Positions 1-11,267 of a stretch of DNA of 64,000 bases are shown in pieces. Both the position numbers and the translations under genes were made by a program. Within the stretch, counting starts at the first letter, position 1. Each line of letters starts with the position of its first letter. Source of the stretch: Oasisia sp. SBJ-2009 (taxonomy: Eukaryota > Annelida > Polychaeta > Sabellida > Siboglinidae); NCBI GenBank assembly GCA_964017155.1, contig OZ024857.1:39550641-39614640 (forward strand), in the 5' to 3' direction. The notes beneath the pieces were generated by a model. It was not told the origin of the DNA. It saw only the letters and a list, made by a program, of their open reading frames with translations, and made no database searches.

Positions 1-522
1 GCAACAGAAACAATGGCACAGATAGCTCTAAGTGTGGCATCAAGTCAGAAGAATGGTTGACAACTTTCTGAGCTATTGAACTTTGAGAGCTATTCAATGT
101 GAACCATCAATTTTGTTGCATTCTTGCACGTTTACTGTCTACATTTTGATGCATGAACCAGGAACACGATTTGTTGTTTATATAATAACATACACGTGTG
201 TGCAGCCATGCTTGACAACCAACAAAGGTACTTCATACGTAACAAGGGGTGTGTTATGTTATTTCGACTTCTGTCCAATAGGAGCATGTTGCCATACATA
301 ACACAGTGGACTCAGAACTAGTCAGACAGCAGTGACACAGCAGTCATGTGTGACACTTGCCAAGGGTTGGGGACGTTGAACTAAACTGAACACTTTCTGC
401 ATCTCGATCACATCCTGTCAGAATTATTATTATTTATACCTGGACTTCAAGTGGACAATCATAATGGCACAACCAACAGAGACTTCTGGCTGAACTTTGA
501 TGTTACACTCTACAACATCACA
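1..522. other. 5' flank of receptor gene A
   Basis: No gene can be supported here. Frame 1 is open from base 1 to a TGA at 58-60, so the end of an upstream exon is possible, but about 19 codons are too few to judge. The stretch just before the ATG at 523 is presumably promoter and 5'UTR of gene A; no clear TATA box or other element was recognised. Confidence 0.4.
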
Positions 523-3500
523 ATGCTGTTTGAGGTAAAAACACTCCTACTGACAGTGACAGTCTTCTATCTACACACTGCAGCAACAGTGCCACTCGGT
601 AAGTTATACTTCTTCTCTACAGTTTTATAGAGTGTAGGCATTAAAAAGTAGTAACTTAAATTAATCATCTTGCTACATAAACTAACTGTCAGTGTCAATT
701 ATGAGTATGAAAAACTGGATTTTTTTTTCTAGACTGCAAGAATGCATTAATTACTTTCTGTACCACAATCTACAAACATATATCACTCAAAAGTAGTCTA
801 TGTTGTACAGCAAGTGAGTGGAGGTCATGCGTCAGTGCACATGTGATATCTCAGAGTCGTGACAACCATTAATTTTACTTCCTTGTTGTATATCGACCTG
901 GGGTCAGTGACAACTGCAGTGTGTCATTACAATTAATCTGTTAAATTGTCAAATGTTATGTACTTGTTGTAGTAAGTAACTGGTATAAATGTTCAACGGC
1001 AATTCATTTTTTTTAGTGTTAAACCACATTGATCAGTAGCCTCAACAGTGTCAAATATAATTACTGTTATACAATATTTGTTTATATCTCAATAACAAAT
1101 GCATTTAGCTAGACTTCTAATATTTCTATAACACGAAAGCCTTTTAAAATACAGGCATTTGTTAGTATAATTCAAAGGCATAATTCTTTTTTTGTACTTC
1201 AAGTTAGGTACTTATATTCAAACCTTTTCTATTCAACTACATTACCAACATATCACTGGTCAATGTGTCACATCACTGGTCAATGTGTCACATCACTGGT
1301 CACTGTCACATCACTGGACAATGTGTCACATCACTGGTCAATGTATCACATCACTGGTCAATGTGTCACATCACTGGTCAATGTGTCACATCACTGGTCA
1401 ATGTGTCACATCACTGGACAATGTGTCCATTCAATGCATACTAGCTAAAAGTAATATAATTTGTCTTTCTGTTTATAGTGAACAGAGTTGGGTGCATCTA
1501 CACAAATGGGGGCAAGATGACGTTGCAGTGTAATAATTCACAACGTATACAAGTTGTCAATGCCACAGTGGGACAGACTTCCTTGGAATGTTACAAAGAG
1601 AGGAGGTGTTGTCCATCAGTGGATGACTACAGATTTCAAGAATCCACACAAGACGTGAAATACCTGAAGGACAGATGTGATGGAAAGCAGACATGTGACG
1701 TCACAGTCAGGCAGTTGATAATAAAATACACGACTGAATATGAATCTGTTAACTACATTTGTAGAAATGATCCCATAGGTAAGCACACATTATGTACTTT
1801 TACTATGAAAACAATTTGTAATCATTAAAGTGTAATGTAAAGTTATAGTTCAGGGTAACAAAGACATCTTCAGGTGTGGATCAATTGTGTGCAGTTATCT
1901 CTGTGAGCAAAAGCTTTTAATACTTTAAGGTAATATGGACATGATGGTCATCTTGTGGTCAAAAAAGTGCAACTGCTGCTGCAGAAACTGGTGGAAATGT
2001 TCCTGGTGTTGTCACTAGTGGACACTGGACAGGGAATTAATTACAACAAATGATGGATCGAGAGACATTTCTTGTCACAGGTCAGTGTCAAATGCTGCTA
2101 AAAAGGTGATATATGCTAATTAGGGCACATACACTCAATATAATATAGTGAACACGGTTGATTATGGCCCTTTGGATGAAGTCTATATTTCACATTGGTT
2201 GTTGATTAAGGGTTGTTATTGGTTTTAGGGTTCATGCTGTGTTAGACAGACACAAATAAACTATTCATGACATAAATAGTTTCTGCTGTAGTGTCAAGGC
2301 CATAAGGTCTACTGATCAGTTTAACTGGTGTTCATATGAAAAAGTGTTACTATCATCCAATGGATGAGCAGTTTTAAATGCTAACAAAGATATGCAAAAA
2401 GTTTAATAAATTATCATAATATTATCAAATTTGAGTATTGGTTATATATTATAAAACTGCAGTTCTGCATGTTTTGAAGGATAAATCTGAATCATACACT
2501 GTAAGTTTAGTACCATACAATAAGTGTTTATATCATCAGATTAGTTACAATTCTAATTCTACTTCTTTTCTGTTTGCAGTTTATTCATGGGGCTGCCAGT
2601 TCAACAGCAATAGTTTAAACATAACGTGTCAGCAACACCAACATATTTATATCTTAAAATCAGTATTGAGACGAAGCTATAGATCATGTCGCACCAGGAA
2701 GACCTGTTGCACAGACAAGACTGCCTGTGCAATGTCTGGATCCTTGCAACGTGTACAACAGCTGAGGAACTTGTGTGACGGAAAGCAACAATGTCAAGTG
2801 ACTGTGACCAGGGAAGAGTGCACTTACAGAGATTACTACACTGACAATGAATTAGTTCGCTACTTTTGTATCAACCCTACTCCAGGTAAGTTGGCACTGC
2901 AATATTAAAATACAGACCCAATCAAAATATGACAGAGAGCACATGAATTTGTGTGAATGAGTGCGCGTGCGTGCGTGCATGACCACGTGTGCATGAGACA
3001 GCAAGGGGGGAGGTCAAGGGGAATGAGGAAGATGTAGATCACGTCACATAGCAACAGGAAATGTGACAGCTGGGAAGAACACACCTGGAGGGAACAATTG
3101 GGAGCAAAGTGAACCTTCTGTAACTTGGAACCTGACAGCAGGTTAGAAGGCAGTCAGCATCTAAAGACTGTTTCATTTAAGTACTCTAGCGTTAAATCAT
3201 TTGTTTAGCTACCATAACTCCTGTACAAGCAAAAGAGGAAGCAAAAGGCTCCAAGAAAGTTACTTACACTTACAGCATCAGACACAATTATAAATGTTTA
3301 ACAGTGGGAACTGGTGCTACATCATTGTAGAGCATTTGTGGTGGTGTACATTTTTGATCTCTGTAAAAATGTAAACTGTAATTGTACTAAACCACTAAAT
3401 TACCACTAAATTAATTGACGAAAACTGAGTTGACTGTTATATGTTTGCTTTATTGATGTGCATATGGCCAAGGACCATGTCAGATATTGCAAACATGCAG

Positions 3501-6500
3501 CGTCTGAATGTTATCTCCCATTGATGTTGCAGCTGTTACCACGACTACACCTTCAATCAAAACAATACCCTCAACCACTACCACAACAACCACATCATCC
3601 CCAACCACAATATCCTCGACCACGACACCCTTAACCACAATCACAACATCCTCGACAACAACCACAACACCCTCGACAACAACCACAACACCCTCGACAA
3701 CAACCACAACACCCTCAACAACAACCACAACATTCTCAGCCACGACACCTTCAACCATAACATTGACCACAACAACCACAACAACCTTGACAACAATAGC
3801 CTCTACCAAAACCACAGCAGCCTTGACAACAACCAGAGCAGCTTTGACCACAACCACAGCAGCACTGACAACAGCCACCCCAGTGAGGCCTACACCAGAC
3901 AATGGAGGGAGCAGCAGAAGTAGATCATCAGCCGGAGAAACTGACACAGCCAGCAGCCACACTAATATAGGCAAGACTCTGTCAAATCTGTTTTAAAGTT
4001 TATTGAAATGATCACAACTACCATCCCAATATCCACCTTTCCACAGTTACATCCTGGTTTAATAACAAGATACCGTATCATGATCATGTAAGACTGATGA
4101 ACCCTCGCAGTCTGCTACATTTAGATTGAAGGAAAGATATAGACCCGTCTCAGAACACAAGCAGCTCACAACGAGGCTGAAAAAGGACCGTAGATGTTCT
4201 GAAACTTATATTGAGCAGGAAACTCTTTTCTACCAGTTTTTCAAAGATATCAAAACTTTCACTTTGCATTTTGGAGTGCATTTAAATATATGGTATGGTT
4301 CATTATAAATGATAACATTAATGAATATTGTAACATACTGAGACATAACACATAAGATGGCAAGACAGTGTAAGGTACAGCTGAGACTGGGACTCCCCTG
4401 ACACGAGATAAGATAGGTTGATAGGTTTAACAAGATTTAACAAGATTTAACAAGATTGCCACCTAGAGAATCAACTCTAGATGGCAGGTGGACAAGGAAG
4501 CCGTTTGGCTTATCGAGAGTTCAACCTATCTATCTAAGTATACCCTGCCCGTCTTAGGTATATGTCAATTTTATTTTTAAACATATTAACACTTCTAGCA
4601 CCTACACAATCAGCTGATAATTTGTTCCATTCGTTTACTATTCTTTGGGAAAATGAAAATTTTCTAATATCTAGTCTACACTGCTTCTTTGCTAATGCAA
4701 CTCCATGTCCTCTAGTCCTTCTCTCTTCCTTGACCGTGAAAAAAATATTTCTGTCAATATTTTCATACCCATTCAATATTTTAAAAACCTCAATCTGATC
4801 TCCTCTCAATCTTCTGGTTTCTAGTGTTGTTAGACCACATTCTTTTAGACGCATTTCATAACTAATATTCCTGAGTTTTGGTATCATTTTTGTTGCTCTC
4901 CTTTGTACTCTTTCTAGCATATCAATATCCTTCTTGCGATATGGCCTCCATGCTTGTATACAATATTCTAAATGAGGCCTAACTATTGTTTTATAAAGCG
5001 GTATTATTAGTTCTTTTTCTTTGTATACTATATTTCGCCTAATTAATCCAAGAATTTGGTTTGCCTTCGCTGCTGCAATTCCACACTGCTCTGATACCTT
5101 CATGTCAGCACTAATGGTTAAACCTAAATCCTTTTCCTTTACAGTAGTATTTAGTACAGTACCACCCATTGTATATTGTGCATTTTCATTCCCATGTCCT
5201 GTGTGGAGGCACTTACACTTTCCAAAGTTAAACAGCATTTGCCATTTCTCAGACCATTCTATCAACTTATTTAGATCATCTTGTAAATGCTGTCTATCTG
5301 CATCACTTTTTATTTTCCTAAACACTTTTGTGTCGTCTGCAAACTTCAACACCTTGCTTGTTATGTCATCATCCAAATCATTGATATATATTAAGAATAA
5401 AATAGGTCCCAATACTGATCCTTGCGGTACTCCACTCAAAACAGATTTCCAATTTGAAACCTCCCCATCAACTACTACTCTTTGTCTTCTATCAATAAGC
5501 CATTTTTCTATCCAGTTAATCATACTATTTCCTATGCCATGGGCCTTTAGTTTAAGTAGTAATCTTTGGTGTGGCACTTTGTCAAAGGCTTTTTTAAAAT
5601 CTAAGTAGATTATATCTACTGGTGATCCCTCATCTACCCACTTTGTGACATCTTCCAAAAAACATAACATATTTGTTAAGCATGACCTCGCTTTTAAAAA
5701 CCCATGTTGAGATGTGTTTATCAATTTATTTTTAACAAGAAAATCAACCAAGTGATCTTTAATTAGTCTTTCTAATAGTTTACAAATCACCGATGTTAAA
5801 CTCACTGGTCTATAGTTCTCTGACTTGCTTCTTGATCCTTTTTTAAATAATGGTATGATGTTTGCTTCTTTCCATTCTACCGGAACCACTCCTTCCTCTA
5901 ATGCCAAATTGAACATTGTTTAGGGGGTAGATGGGCATTGTGGTTGGCTGGACTATTAGAGATTGTCATTGGCTAGTTTAAATGACATGTAGGGAGAGAC
6001 AGTTTGATAGGGATCCAGTCACAGGGAGAGGGAGGGAGTTGTCAGTCTCACACACAGTGCAGGGTGTGCAGCTGGAAGGCTTCCCTCCAGCTTGGGCTGG
6101 GAGGTGAGGCTGAGCTGCCTCTGTGTCATAGCTGGCATGGTCAGGGTATAGAGTTGACTTGTACACTGGATAGAATAAAGAATAAAATTGTGCAGCCAGT
6201 GTTTATTAGTCAGTCTATTGTGTTACAGGTATTTATAGTTGGTAGCTATCCCCCATTGTCTAGCAGCAGTTTCGTTACGACAAATATTATAATTTTATAT
6301 TTATAAAATAAAAACAGTGAAGTAATACTGTTGTGATATGATACAAAATTACAAATTCTCATTAATGCATGAGCATAATATGGAGTGACTGAATGTGACC
6401 ATAAGTCCAAGACACAGCATTACTGGAGTTGAGTCAATGTCACTGTGTTGTTGTTGTTGTAGGTCTCATAGTGGGTCTGATGACAGCAGCTTGTGTCGTA

Positions 6501-8356
6501 GTCATCGCTGCTGTCTTAGTCATCATCATCTGTAGGAGGAGGTAGGTAGTGACACTGTGCACAGAGTATATAATAGTTTTGACATATATAATATGTATAA
6601 GTAAGGTAACAGCTTGCAGAGTAAAAACATTGTGTTAATTGTTTACTTCATCAGTGCTACAAATTGAAAATTGCGAACCTTGAGGTCCCATCCAAACTGT
6701 TCTTTTACTATCGTGCTTGTGGAAAAAAGGCAGTGCCAGTTACCCACACTAAAATGTTTGCAAATTATGTTACATTATTTCAATTGTTGCCTCTTGCTCT
6801 CGACATAACAGAACGGTACCATAACATACTCCAAATAGGGCCTACAACCTGTTCAGGTATTGAGTGGCCCAAGGTATCAAGCCCTTGGACAAATTTGGTA
6901 AAAGTCTAAATCTACACCTGCTCACAAAGGTAATACATATCCATGTGGGCCTGCTAAATCGCACACACAATTTCAGCAGACAAATCAGCAGACAACATTA
7001 TTACATTTCGCTGTCATCTGAGAACCTGCCTGTGTAATCTCATCTATTCATGCTAGCTTCTTGGAGCTCCCTCCAACTGACAGAGAAGTGGGGCCACCAA
7101 CAGAACACAGTATTCACATTTATTGCATAAACTAACCCAGAAGTGTTGTAATTGATATTGTTATACCTCACTGTAATACACTCAATGGTAAGCGTGAATG
7201 ACGCAAATCACCGTAATACACTGATGAATGAGCCGAGAGGGGCACAATAGGCCGAGAGGTGCACAATAGCCTGAGAGGGGCACAATATCCCAATTGTTCA
7301 CCGCAGCGGCGGCGCTGCGGTCGTTACATCGGCCCACTCGCTGGGCGGCGCTGCGTATCAGAACTGTCAAGTGGGTCAACATGGTACCATAATTTACGTG
7401 TTGCTGTTACTTAATGACAGTTTGGTATAACAAAACAATTATTGTCCCTCCGTTCGGGTGACACCAGGATTGCAACACCCTCGGAAGTGTTGTTGCCCTC
7501 GGGCTTCGCCCTCGGGCAACAACACTTCCTCGGGTGTTGCAATTCCTGGTGTCACCCTCACTCCAGGACAACAATTGTATATTGTTGTTAATTGTTTTGT
7601 TTTTATTCATTTTTACACATCAACTACTTAATATAAATGCAGCTACACTATAAAATGTATTCATATTATTCCAGACGCAAGCGAGGTCCAGCCAGTCGCT
7701 CAGCCCTGGACAATCACCCATCCACACAGCCTGAAATGAACTTACATGCAATCACAGGATCCGTACAAATCACAAGATCCAGCCAATCAGAACAACCCCA
7801 GACTAATCTGTATGAAAGCATCCCAGAAGACACTGCAACATATATATCTGATGACACACACGTGTACTACAACAATGGACAGACAGTGACGCCACCTGAT
7901 GATGAACATGTGTACTACAATGACCAGTCTGGGGCAAGAGGGGCGAAGACTTCACGAGACGTTGCACTTGATGAGTTGTACAGCAAGCCAAACAAACAGA
8001 CCAAACCTGAGAATGACTCGGAAGACTACGACTTTGTGTGGACAGCCGGGGGGAGTGGAGGTGCTGGGGGGAGTGGAGGGGCTGGGGGGAGCGGAGGGGC
8101 TGGGGGGAGTGGAGGGGCTGGGGGGAGTGGAGGGGATGGGGGGAGTGGAGGGGCTGGGGGAAGTGGAGGGGCTGGGGAAGGGGGTACAAATGTGGAAAAC
8201 CAGGAGCTAAACTATATAGACATTGACCACAGTGTGACTCCAGTTCAAAGGTCAGAAGGGGTCAGCACCAGGTCACCAGAGGTCACTTATGCTGAAGTTC
8301 AACCTAAGGTCGGTGACGAGGACATGCAGATGGTTGAAAATGAACTGTATAACTAA
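523..8356 (+). CDS. Receptor gene A: two SUEL/Gal-lectin-like domains, Thr-rich stalk, TM, tyrosine-motif tail
   Basis: Spliced gene with six exons: 523-598, 1479-1778, 2580-2885, 3533-3970, 6463-6541, 7675-8356. They total 1881 nt, giving 626 aa and a TAA stop. Exon 1 encodes a hydrophobic signal peptide (residues 1-22). Exons 2 and 3 each encode one Cys-rich SUEL/Gal-lectin-like domain (about 26-125 and 126-227) with the family's conserved C-x-G-K-x-x-C-x-V core. Exon 4 is a Thr/Pro/Ser stalk (228-373). Exon 5 is a single TM helix (375-396) followed by an Arg-rich stop-transfer. Exon 6 is a 227-residue cytoplasmic tail with tyrosine motifs. Intron phases are 1,1,1,1,2. Intron 4 has a GC donor and contains a truncated CR1 copy. 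Domain order resembles EVA1C (two SUEL domains plus TM), but the tail does not. Predicted type I receptor binding a glycan or protein ligand; ligand unknown. Splice structure is confident, function inferred. Confidence 0.85.
1250..1430. repeat. 20-bp minisatellite in gene A intron 1
   Basis: About nine tandem copies of a 20-bp unit (catcactggtcaatgtgtca and variants) end about 50 bp before the acceptor of exon 2. The array has no stop in one frame and produces spurious ORFs; it is intronic. Confidence 0.9.
1479..1778 (+). CDS. Gene A exon 2: SUEL/Gal-lectin-like domain 1
   Basis: A 300-nt symmetric phase 1-1 exon with acceptor tttatag and donor g|gtaagc. It encodes a domain beginning V-N-R-V-G-C and ending Y-I-C. 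Eight cysteines include a C-C pair and the diagnostic C-D-G-K-Q-T-C-D-V-T-V block near the C-terminus. The Gal_Lectin family is expected to have an F-G-D-P-C block near the end; here it is replaced by a divergent stretch, so sugar specificity cannot be assumed. Same length as the lectin exon of gene B. Confidence 0.85.
2580..2885 (+). CDS. Gene A exon 3: SUEL/Gal-lectin-like domain 2
   Basis: A 306-nt symmetric phase 1-1 exon with acceptor gtttgcag and donor g|gtaagt. It encodes W-G-C at the start, a C-C pair in the middle, then C-D-G-K-Q-Q-C-Q-V-T-V and a terminal Y-F-C. It is clearly paralogous to exon 2 of genes A and B and probably arose by exon duplication. A possible N-glycosylation site lies in N-I-T near the second cysteine. 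Confidence 0.85.
3533..3970 (+). CDS. Gene A exon 4: Thr-rich mucin-like stalk with GC donor
   Basis: A 438-nt phase 1-1 exon that is mostly Thr, Ser, Pro and Ala, including about four copies of a 21-bp unit (P-S-T-T-T-T-T). It ends in a charged linker before the membrane. Such stalks are usually densely O-glycosylated and hold the ligand-binding domains away from the cell surface. The donor reads atag|gcaaga, the classic GC-AG form. Using it gives the phase 1 needed for the TM exon, and no in-phase GT donor was seen nearby. The long antisense Val-rich frame across this exon is a shadow. Confidence 0.8.
4427..5915 (-). mobile_element. 5'-truncated CR1-like retrotransposon copy in gene A intron 4
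   Basis: About 1.49 kb encoding the last 459 residues of the RT/C-terminal part of ORF2, with motifs Y-R-P-V-S-L-T-S, G-V-P-Q-G-S and F-A-D-D-T. It ends in three copies of the 10-bp 3' tail unit (aatcttgtta on the element strand). Read against positions 52845-54323 it has no indel except one tail unit and about five substitutions in 1479 bp by eye. The 5' break at 5915 lies inside the RT, typical of target-primed reverse transcription. Very recent insertion. Confidence 0.93.
6463..6541 (+). CDS. Gene A exon 5: transmembrane segment
   Basis: A 79-nt exon (phase 1 in, phase 2 out) with acceptor ttgttgtag and donor ag|gtaggt. It encodes about 23 hydrophobic residues (G-L-I-V-G-L-M ... V-I-I-I-C) followed by R-R-R. 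With the next exon this gives a six-residue basic stop-transfer, predicting type I orientation. Confidence 0.9.
7430..7607. mobile_element. Palindromic MITE-like inverted repeat
   Basis: The two halves are near-perfect reverse complements around a centre at about 7503. The arms share the blocks gggtgacaccagg, attgcaacaccc and aagtgttgttgccc, with outer aaaacaatt arms. It lies in intron 5 of gene A. No coding capacity, so probably a non-autonomous palindromic (foldback or MITE) element; family unknown. Confidence 0.7.
7675..8356 (+). CDS. Gene A exon 6: cytoplasmic tail with YxN and ITIM-like motifs
   Basis: The exon opens with basic residues after the TM and encodes residues 400-626. Tyrosine motifs in order: N-L-Y-E-S-I (Y446); H-V-Y-Y-N twice (Y464/465 and Y480/481), fitting the Grb2 SH2 pattern Y-x-N; D-E-L-Y-S-K-P (Y502); L-N-Y-I-D-I (Y580) and V-T-Y-A-E-V (Y605), both strict ITIM-consensus matches; and a C-terminal N-E-L-Y-N. 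A Gly/Ser/Ala-rich minisatellite separates the membrane-proximal and distal motifs. H-x-Y-Y-N, L-Y-S-K-P, Y-A-E-V and the terminal L-Y are shared with gene C. Phosphorylation and SH2 recruitment are inferred from motif form only. Confidence 0.88.
8047..8186 (+). repeat. 18-bp coding minisatellite in the gene A tail
   Basis: About seven to eight copies of an 18-bp G-rich unit encode G-G-S-G-G-A repeats inside the cytoplasmic tail. The unit length keeps frame, so copy-number changes would alter only linker length. G-runs on the coding strand could form quadruplexes. All three forward frames stay open, which explains the overlapping ORFs here. Confidence 0.92.
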
Positions 8357-8517
8357 ATATTTAATTTACAATCACTAACATCTTGCAATAACTACATGAA
8401 TGTTACACATGTGTTACATCTATGATAGTGATCTTACACACCACGTATCAGTTAGACAAGCTGATATAGGTGTTACAGCTATTGACAGAAATGCACATAA
8501 ATATAAACAAAATAACC

Positions 8518-8523
8518 AATAAA
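8518..8523 (+). terminator. Candidate poly(A) signal of gene A
   Basis: AATAAA lies 162 bp after the gene A stop codon, the first canonical hexamer downstream. The surroundings are A-rich, so this is only a candidate. Confidence 0.45.
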
Positions 8524-9357
8524 AATAACCATACCAATAAACCAAAGTAAAATAACAATAACAATACACTTATATGTAATAATGAATTAAAAAAAAATTG
8601 TTTTAAAACAGCCCTGTGAATTTTTCATTTTACATTCTTTAATAGTGCACCATTTTATCATATGCACTACAATTTTAGCATGTTATACATCATCTATCTA
8701 TATTTAATATAGAACTCTCAAAGTTATTGTGTACTTAGAATATCTCTGGATGGATCCCAATGACAAAGTGTTTACAAAATAGATGAATGTAAATGATCAT
8801 ACATTTATAAGGTTGAAGGATGTCAGTGATCATGCACTGCACCATGGCATACTCATGATATAAGTCCAGGCACACTTCATTGCAAATATTCAGTCGTATT
8901 ACATTTCAACTGCATAACATTTCAACTGCATAAGATGTATAATTTCTTAATGAAATGTTTTTAATTTCTAGTAAAATGTCAGTGTTGATGACTCAGCCAC
9001 TGTTACACGATTACAAGATTGCTTAATTCCTTGGTTTTGTCACGCCACTGAGCTTGATCTTTGAGGATATCGGCGCATAAGAAGCCATTATTTTTATTAT
9101 TAAATAGACGTTCTGATGTATATTCAGGGTGTATTAGTGAAATGCAGTTTATATAGGATCTATTTACATATTTACTGTAGAATCTGCCTTTGTAGCCACC
9201 TGTCCATAATGTAACCTGTAAGTCTTTTGAGAGTCTACTCCTGTAGGTGAGTCTCCAATCATAAAACTCTATAACAGCCACCTACCTACAAAGGTAATAC
9301 ATGCCGCACCATCCCACTGGTGACTATTATGGACAATTTTACTATATTTATACTACT

Positions 9358-9450
9358 GCTGAAGTTGCTGCTGTTGCTGCTGCTGTTGCTGTTGTTGCTG
9401 CTGTTGTTGTTGTTGTTGTTGTTGCTACTGCTGCAGTTACTGTAGTTCTT
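9358..9450. repeat. CTG/TTG trinucleotide repeat
   Basis: Impure (gctgttgctg)-type triplet tract of about 90 bp in intergenic DNA. It encodes a meaningless Ala/Val run in one frame. Confidence 0.85.
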
Positions 9451-11267
9451 GTCATGTATAATGATGTGTCATGTACAAATAAATTAATACAATTATTTTA
9501 AATGACTCCTGTTAATTTTAACTAACTGCAAAATTGGTGTGACATGAAGAACAACATGCTGGCAAACTTTGAAGTTTTTAATAAATTTGCTGCAAAACTC
9601 ACACCTAGTTCAACAATCCCTGGCAGGTAGAGAATTTTCAAGCGTGTGATGAAGTAAGCAGTCTACATCAAAAGGGCTAATACATTGTGTAATGTTCTGT
9701 ACTTTGTGGTAGTTAAAACAAAGGTCATTCAGATCAAACATAGGAAATGTTATCTCAGACTTGTGGGCATTTATTTAGTGACAGTAACTGTCTAGTCAAA
9801 CATTTCTGTGGCGCAACTTATTTTGTCGACTGAGTGCCGCACATTTGCGAAGATGTGTTGAATCTATCGTTGCTATGTGTTGTCAATTAGATGTGTATGT
9901 ATGTGATGTGTATGCAGTGTGTCCACCACTGCCAGTCTGTGCTTCTTATGTCTTATGAGAATTTACCAGATACACATCAAAACCCTCACACTCACTCTGC
10001 GCAATGTCACCTTTCTTTAAAGTTCAGTTTATTACTTTACATTCCTCAGCAAATAATTCAAAACTACTAATACCCAGACATTTATGAGCCAACATATTAG
10101 AAAATGACAGACACAGTATGGTGTTAAAATGACCATGCTTCTCAAAACATCACTCTACTTAAATCTTAGCAATAAATCACAAACTATGGAAGATATTTCA
10201 GCAAATTAGGCCTGATTTTAATGTTTTGGATCCATGAAATGCCAAAACGGTATGAAACACTATTTTAAAATTAATACCAAGGTTGCTGTGGCAAGTCACA
10301 TGATCATGGAAATAAATTCTGGAATGGACACGCTCAAGGCAGAACAAACACCACAAATCGAAGCCATCTTTCAGAATGTTGTGTCAGAACCTGAACTATA
10401 TAATCACAGAACAATTATTGGTTACAATCTCCACTAACATGAGATAATGGTGTCAACATCTAGCAGGTTATGTGATGAGCCATGACAAAGTTGTCAGCAA
10501 AGTGTCACTTTGGAAGCCTGAGGGTACTTAGCAAAGAGGTCTTACCCTACTCAGTGGGACTTATCTACCTTGATAAACTGTAACCACTGAAACAAAATTG
10601 ACCCAGTCACCATGCTAAGTGGAAACACAAGTAGATATTTTATTTGGCCTAATTAAATATGACATGACAGCTGTCAAAATAAAGCATGTGTAACCATTCT
10701 GTATGATACGATATATAAGAACCTAAGTCACCAGAGAATATCAACTAAAACACTGGTAAATACATATTTAACAGAAAGTTTTATATTGTTAGAGAGTAGG
10801 GCTTCTGCATAGTGGTAAGGATAAGTAGGTAATTGGAACCAAACATATTTTTCGTTGGCCTTTGCCTCAAGCTGTGATCCACATACTGTGAATAATCAAA
10901 TGACATTTTTCAAGAGCACTCATGCACAGCCGTATCATTTCTGGGGGCGACTTGTCATCTTACTTTGTAATTTCACATGATCAGATGCATTCAAGTAGAA
11001 AGAGTTTCTCTGAGAGTGAATTGTATCAGCACTGGCAAATCTTGTCTGCCCTGCCAGTCACACTAGTTAGGTTCGGCCATGCGTGACATACAAAAAAAGA
11101 TGCACGATAAGCAGACACTGTGCTCAGGTTCCTGTACACCTGCGTGATAAGGTAACTGGCACTGCAGCAAGCAGGTGTCTACACTGTGTAGTTCAACAAA
11201 CTTACGTTGAACTGTGAGAGGAATATTGTACGAGAGACAGAGAGAGAGAGAACACTTGAGTGCGGCC

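Larger units (their letters stand above)
8357..11267. other. Intergenic region between genes A and B
   Basis: Begins with the gene A 3'UTR. It contains a CTG/TTG trinucleotide tract (9358-9450) and AT-rich non-coding sequence. A 67-codon plus ORF at 10234 and a 92-codon minus ORF at 9003-9281 have no recognisable domain or supporting splice sites. No lectin, TM or tail exon was found. Confidence 0.6.

Noticed and set aside
3480..3974. Minus-strand Val-rich ORF, and similar ones at 14020-14496 and 32207-32641
   Set aside because: Antisense shadows of ACA/ACC threonine codons in the stalk exons.
4562..5608. Plus-strand ORFs of 78 and 195 codons, repeated at 52970-54016
   Set aside because: Antisense to the CR1 reverse-transcriptase frame in both copies.
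10234..10437. 67-codon ORF ending in E-L-Y-N-like residues, reminiscent of the gene A C-terminus
   Set aside because: Only four residues resemble it, no splice site of the right phase precedes it and the frame continues past the motif; chance match.
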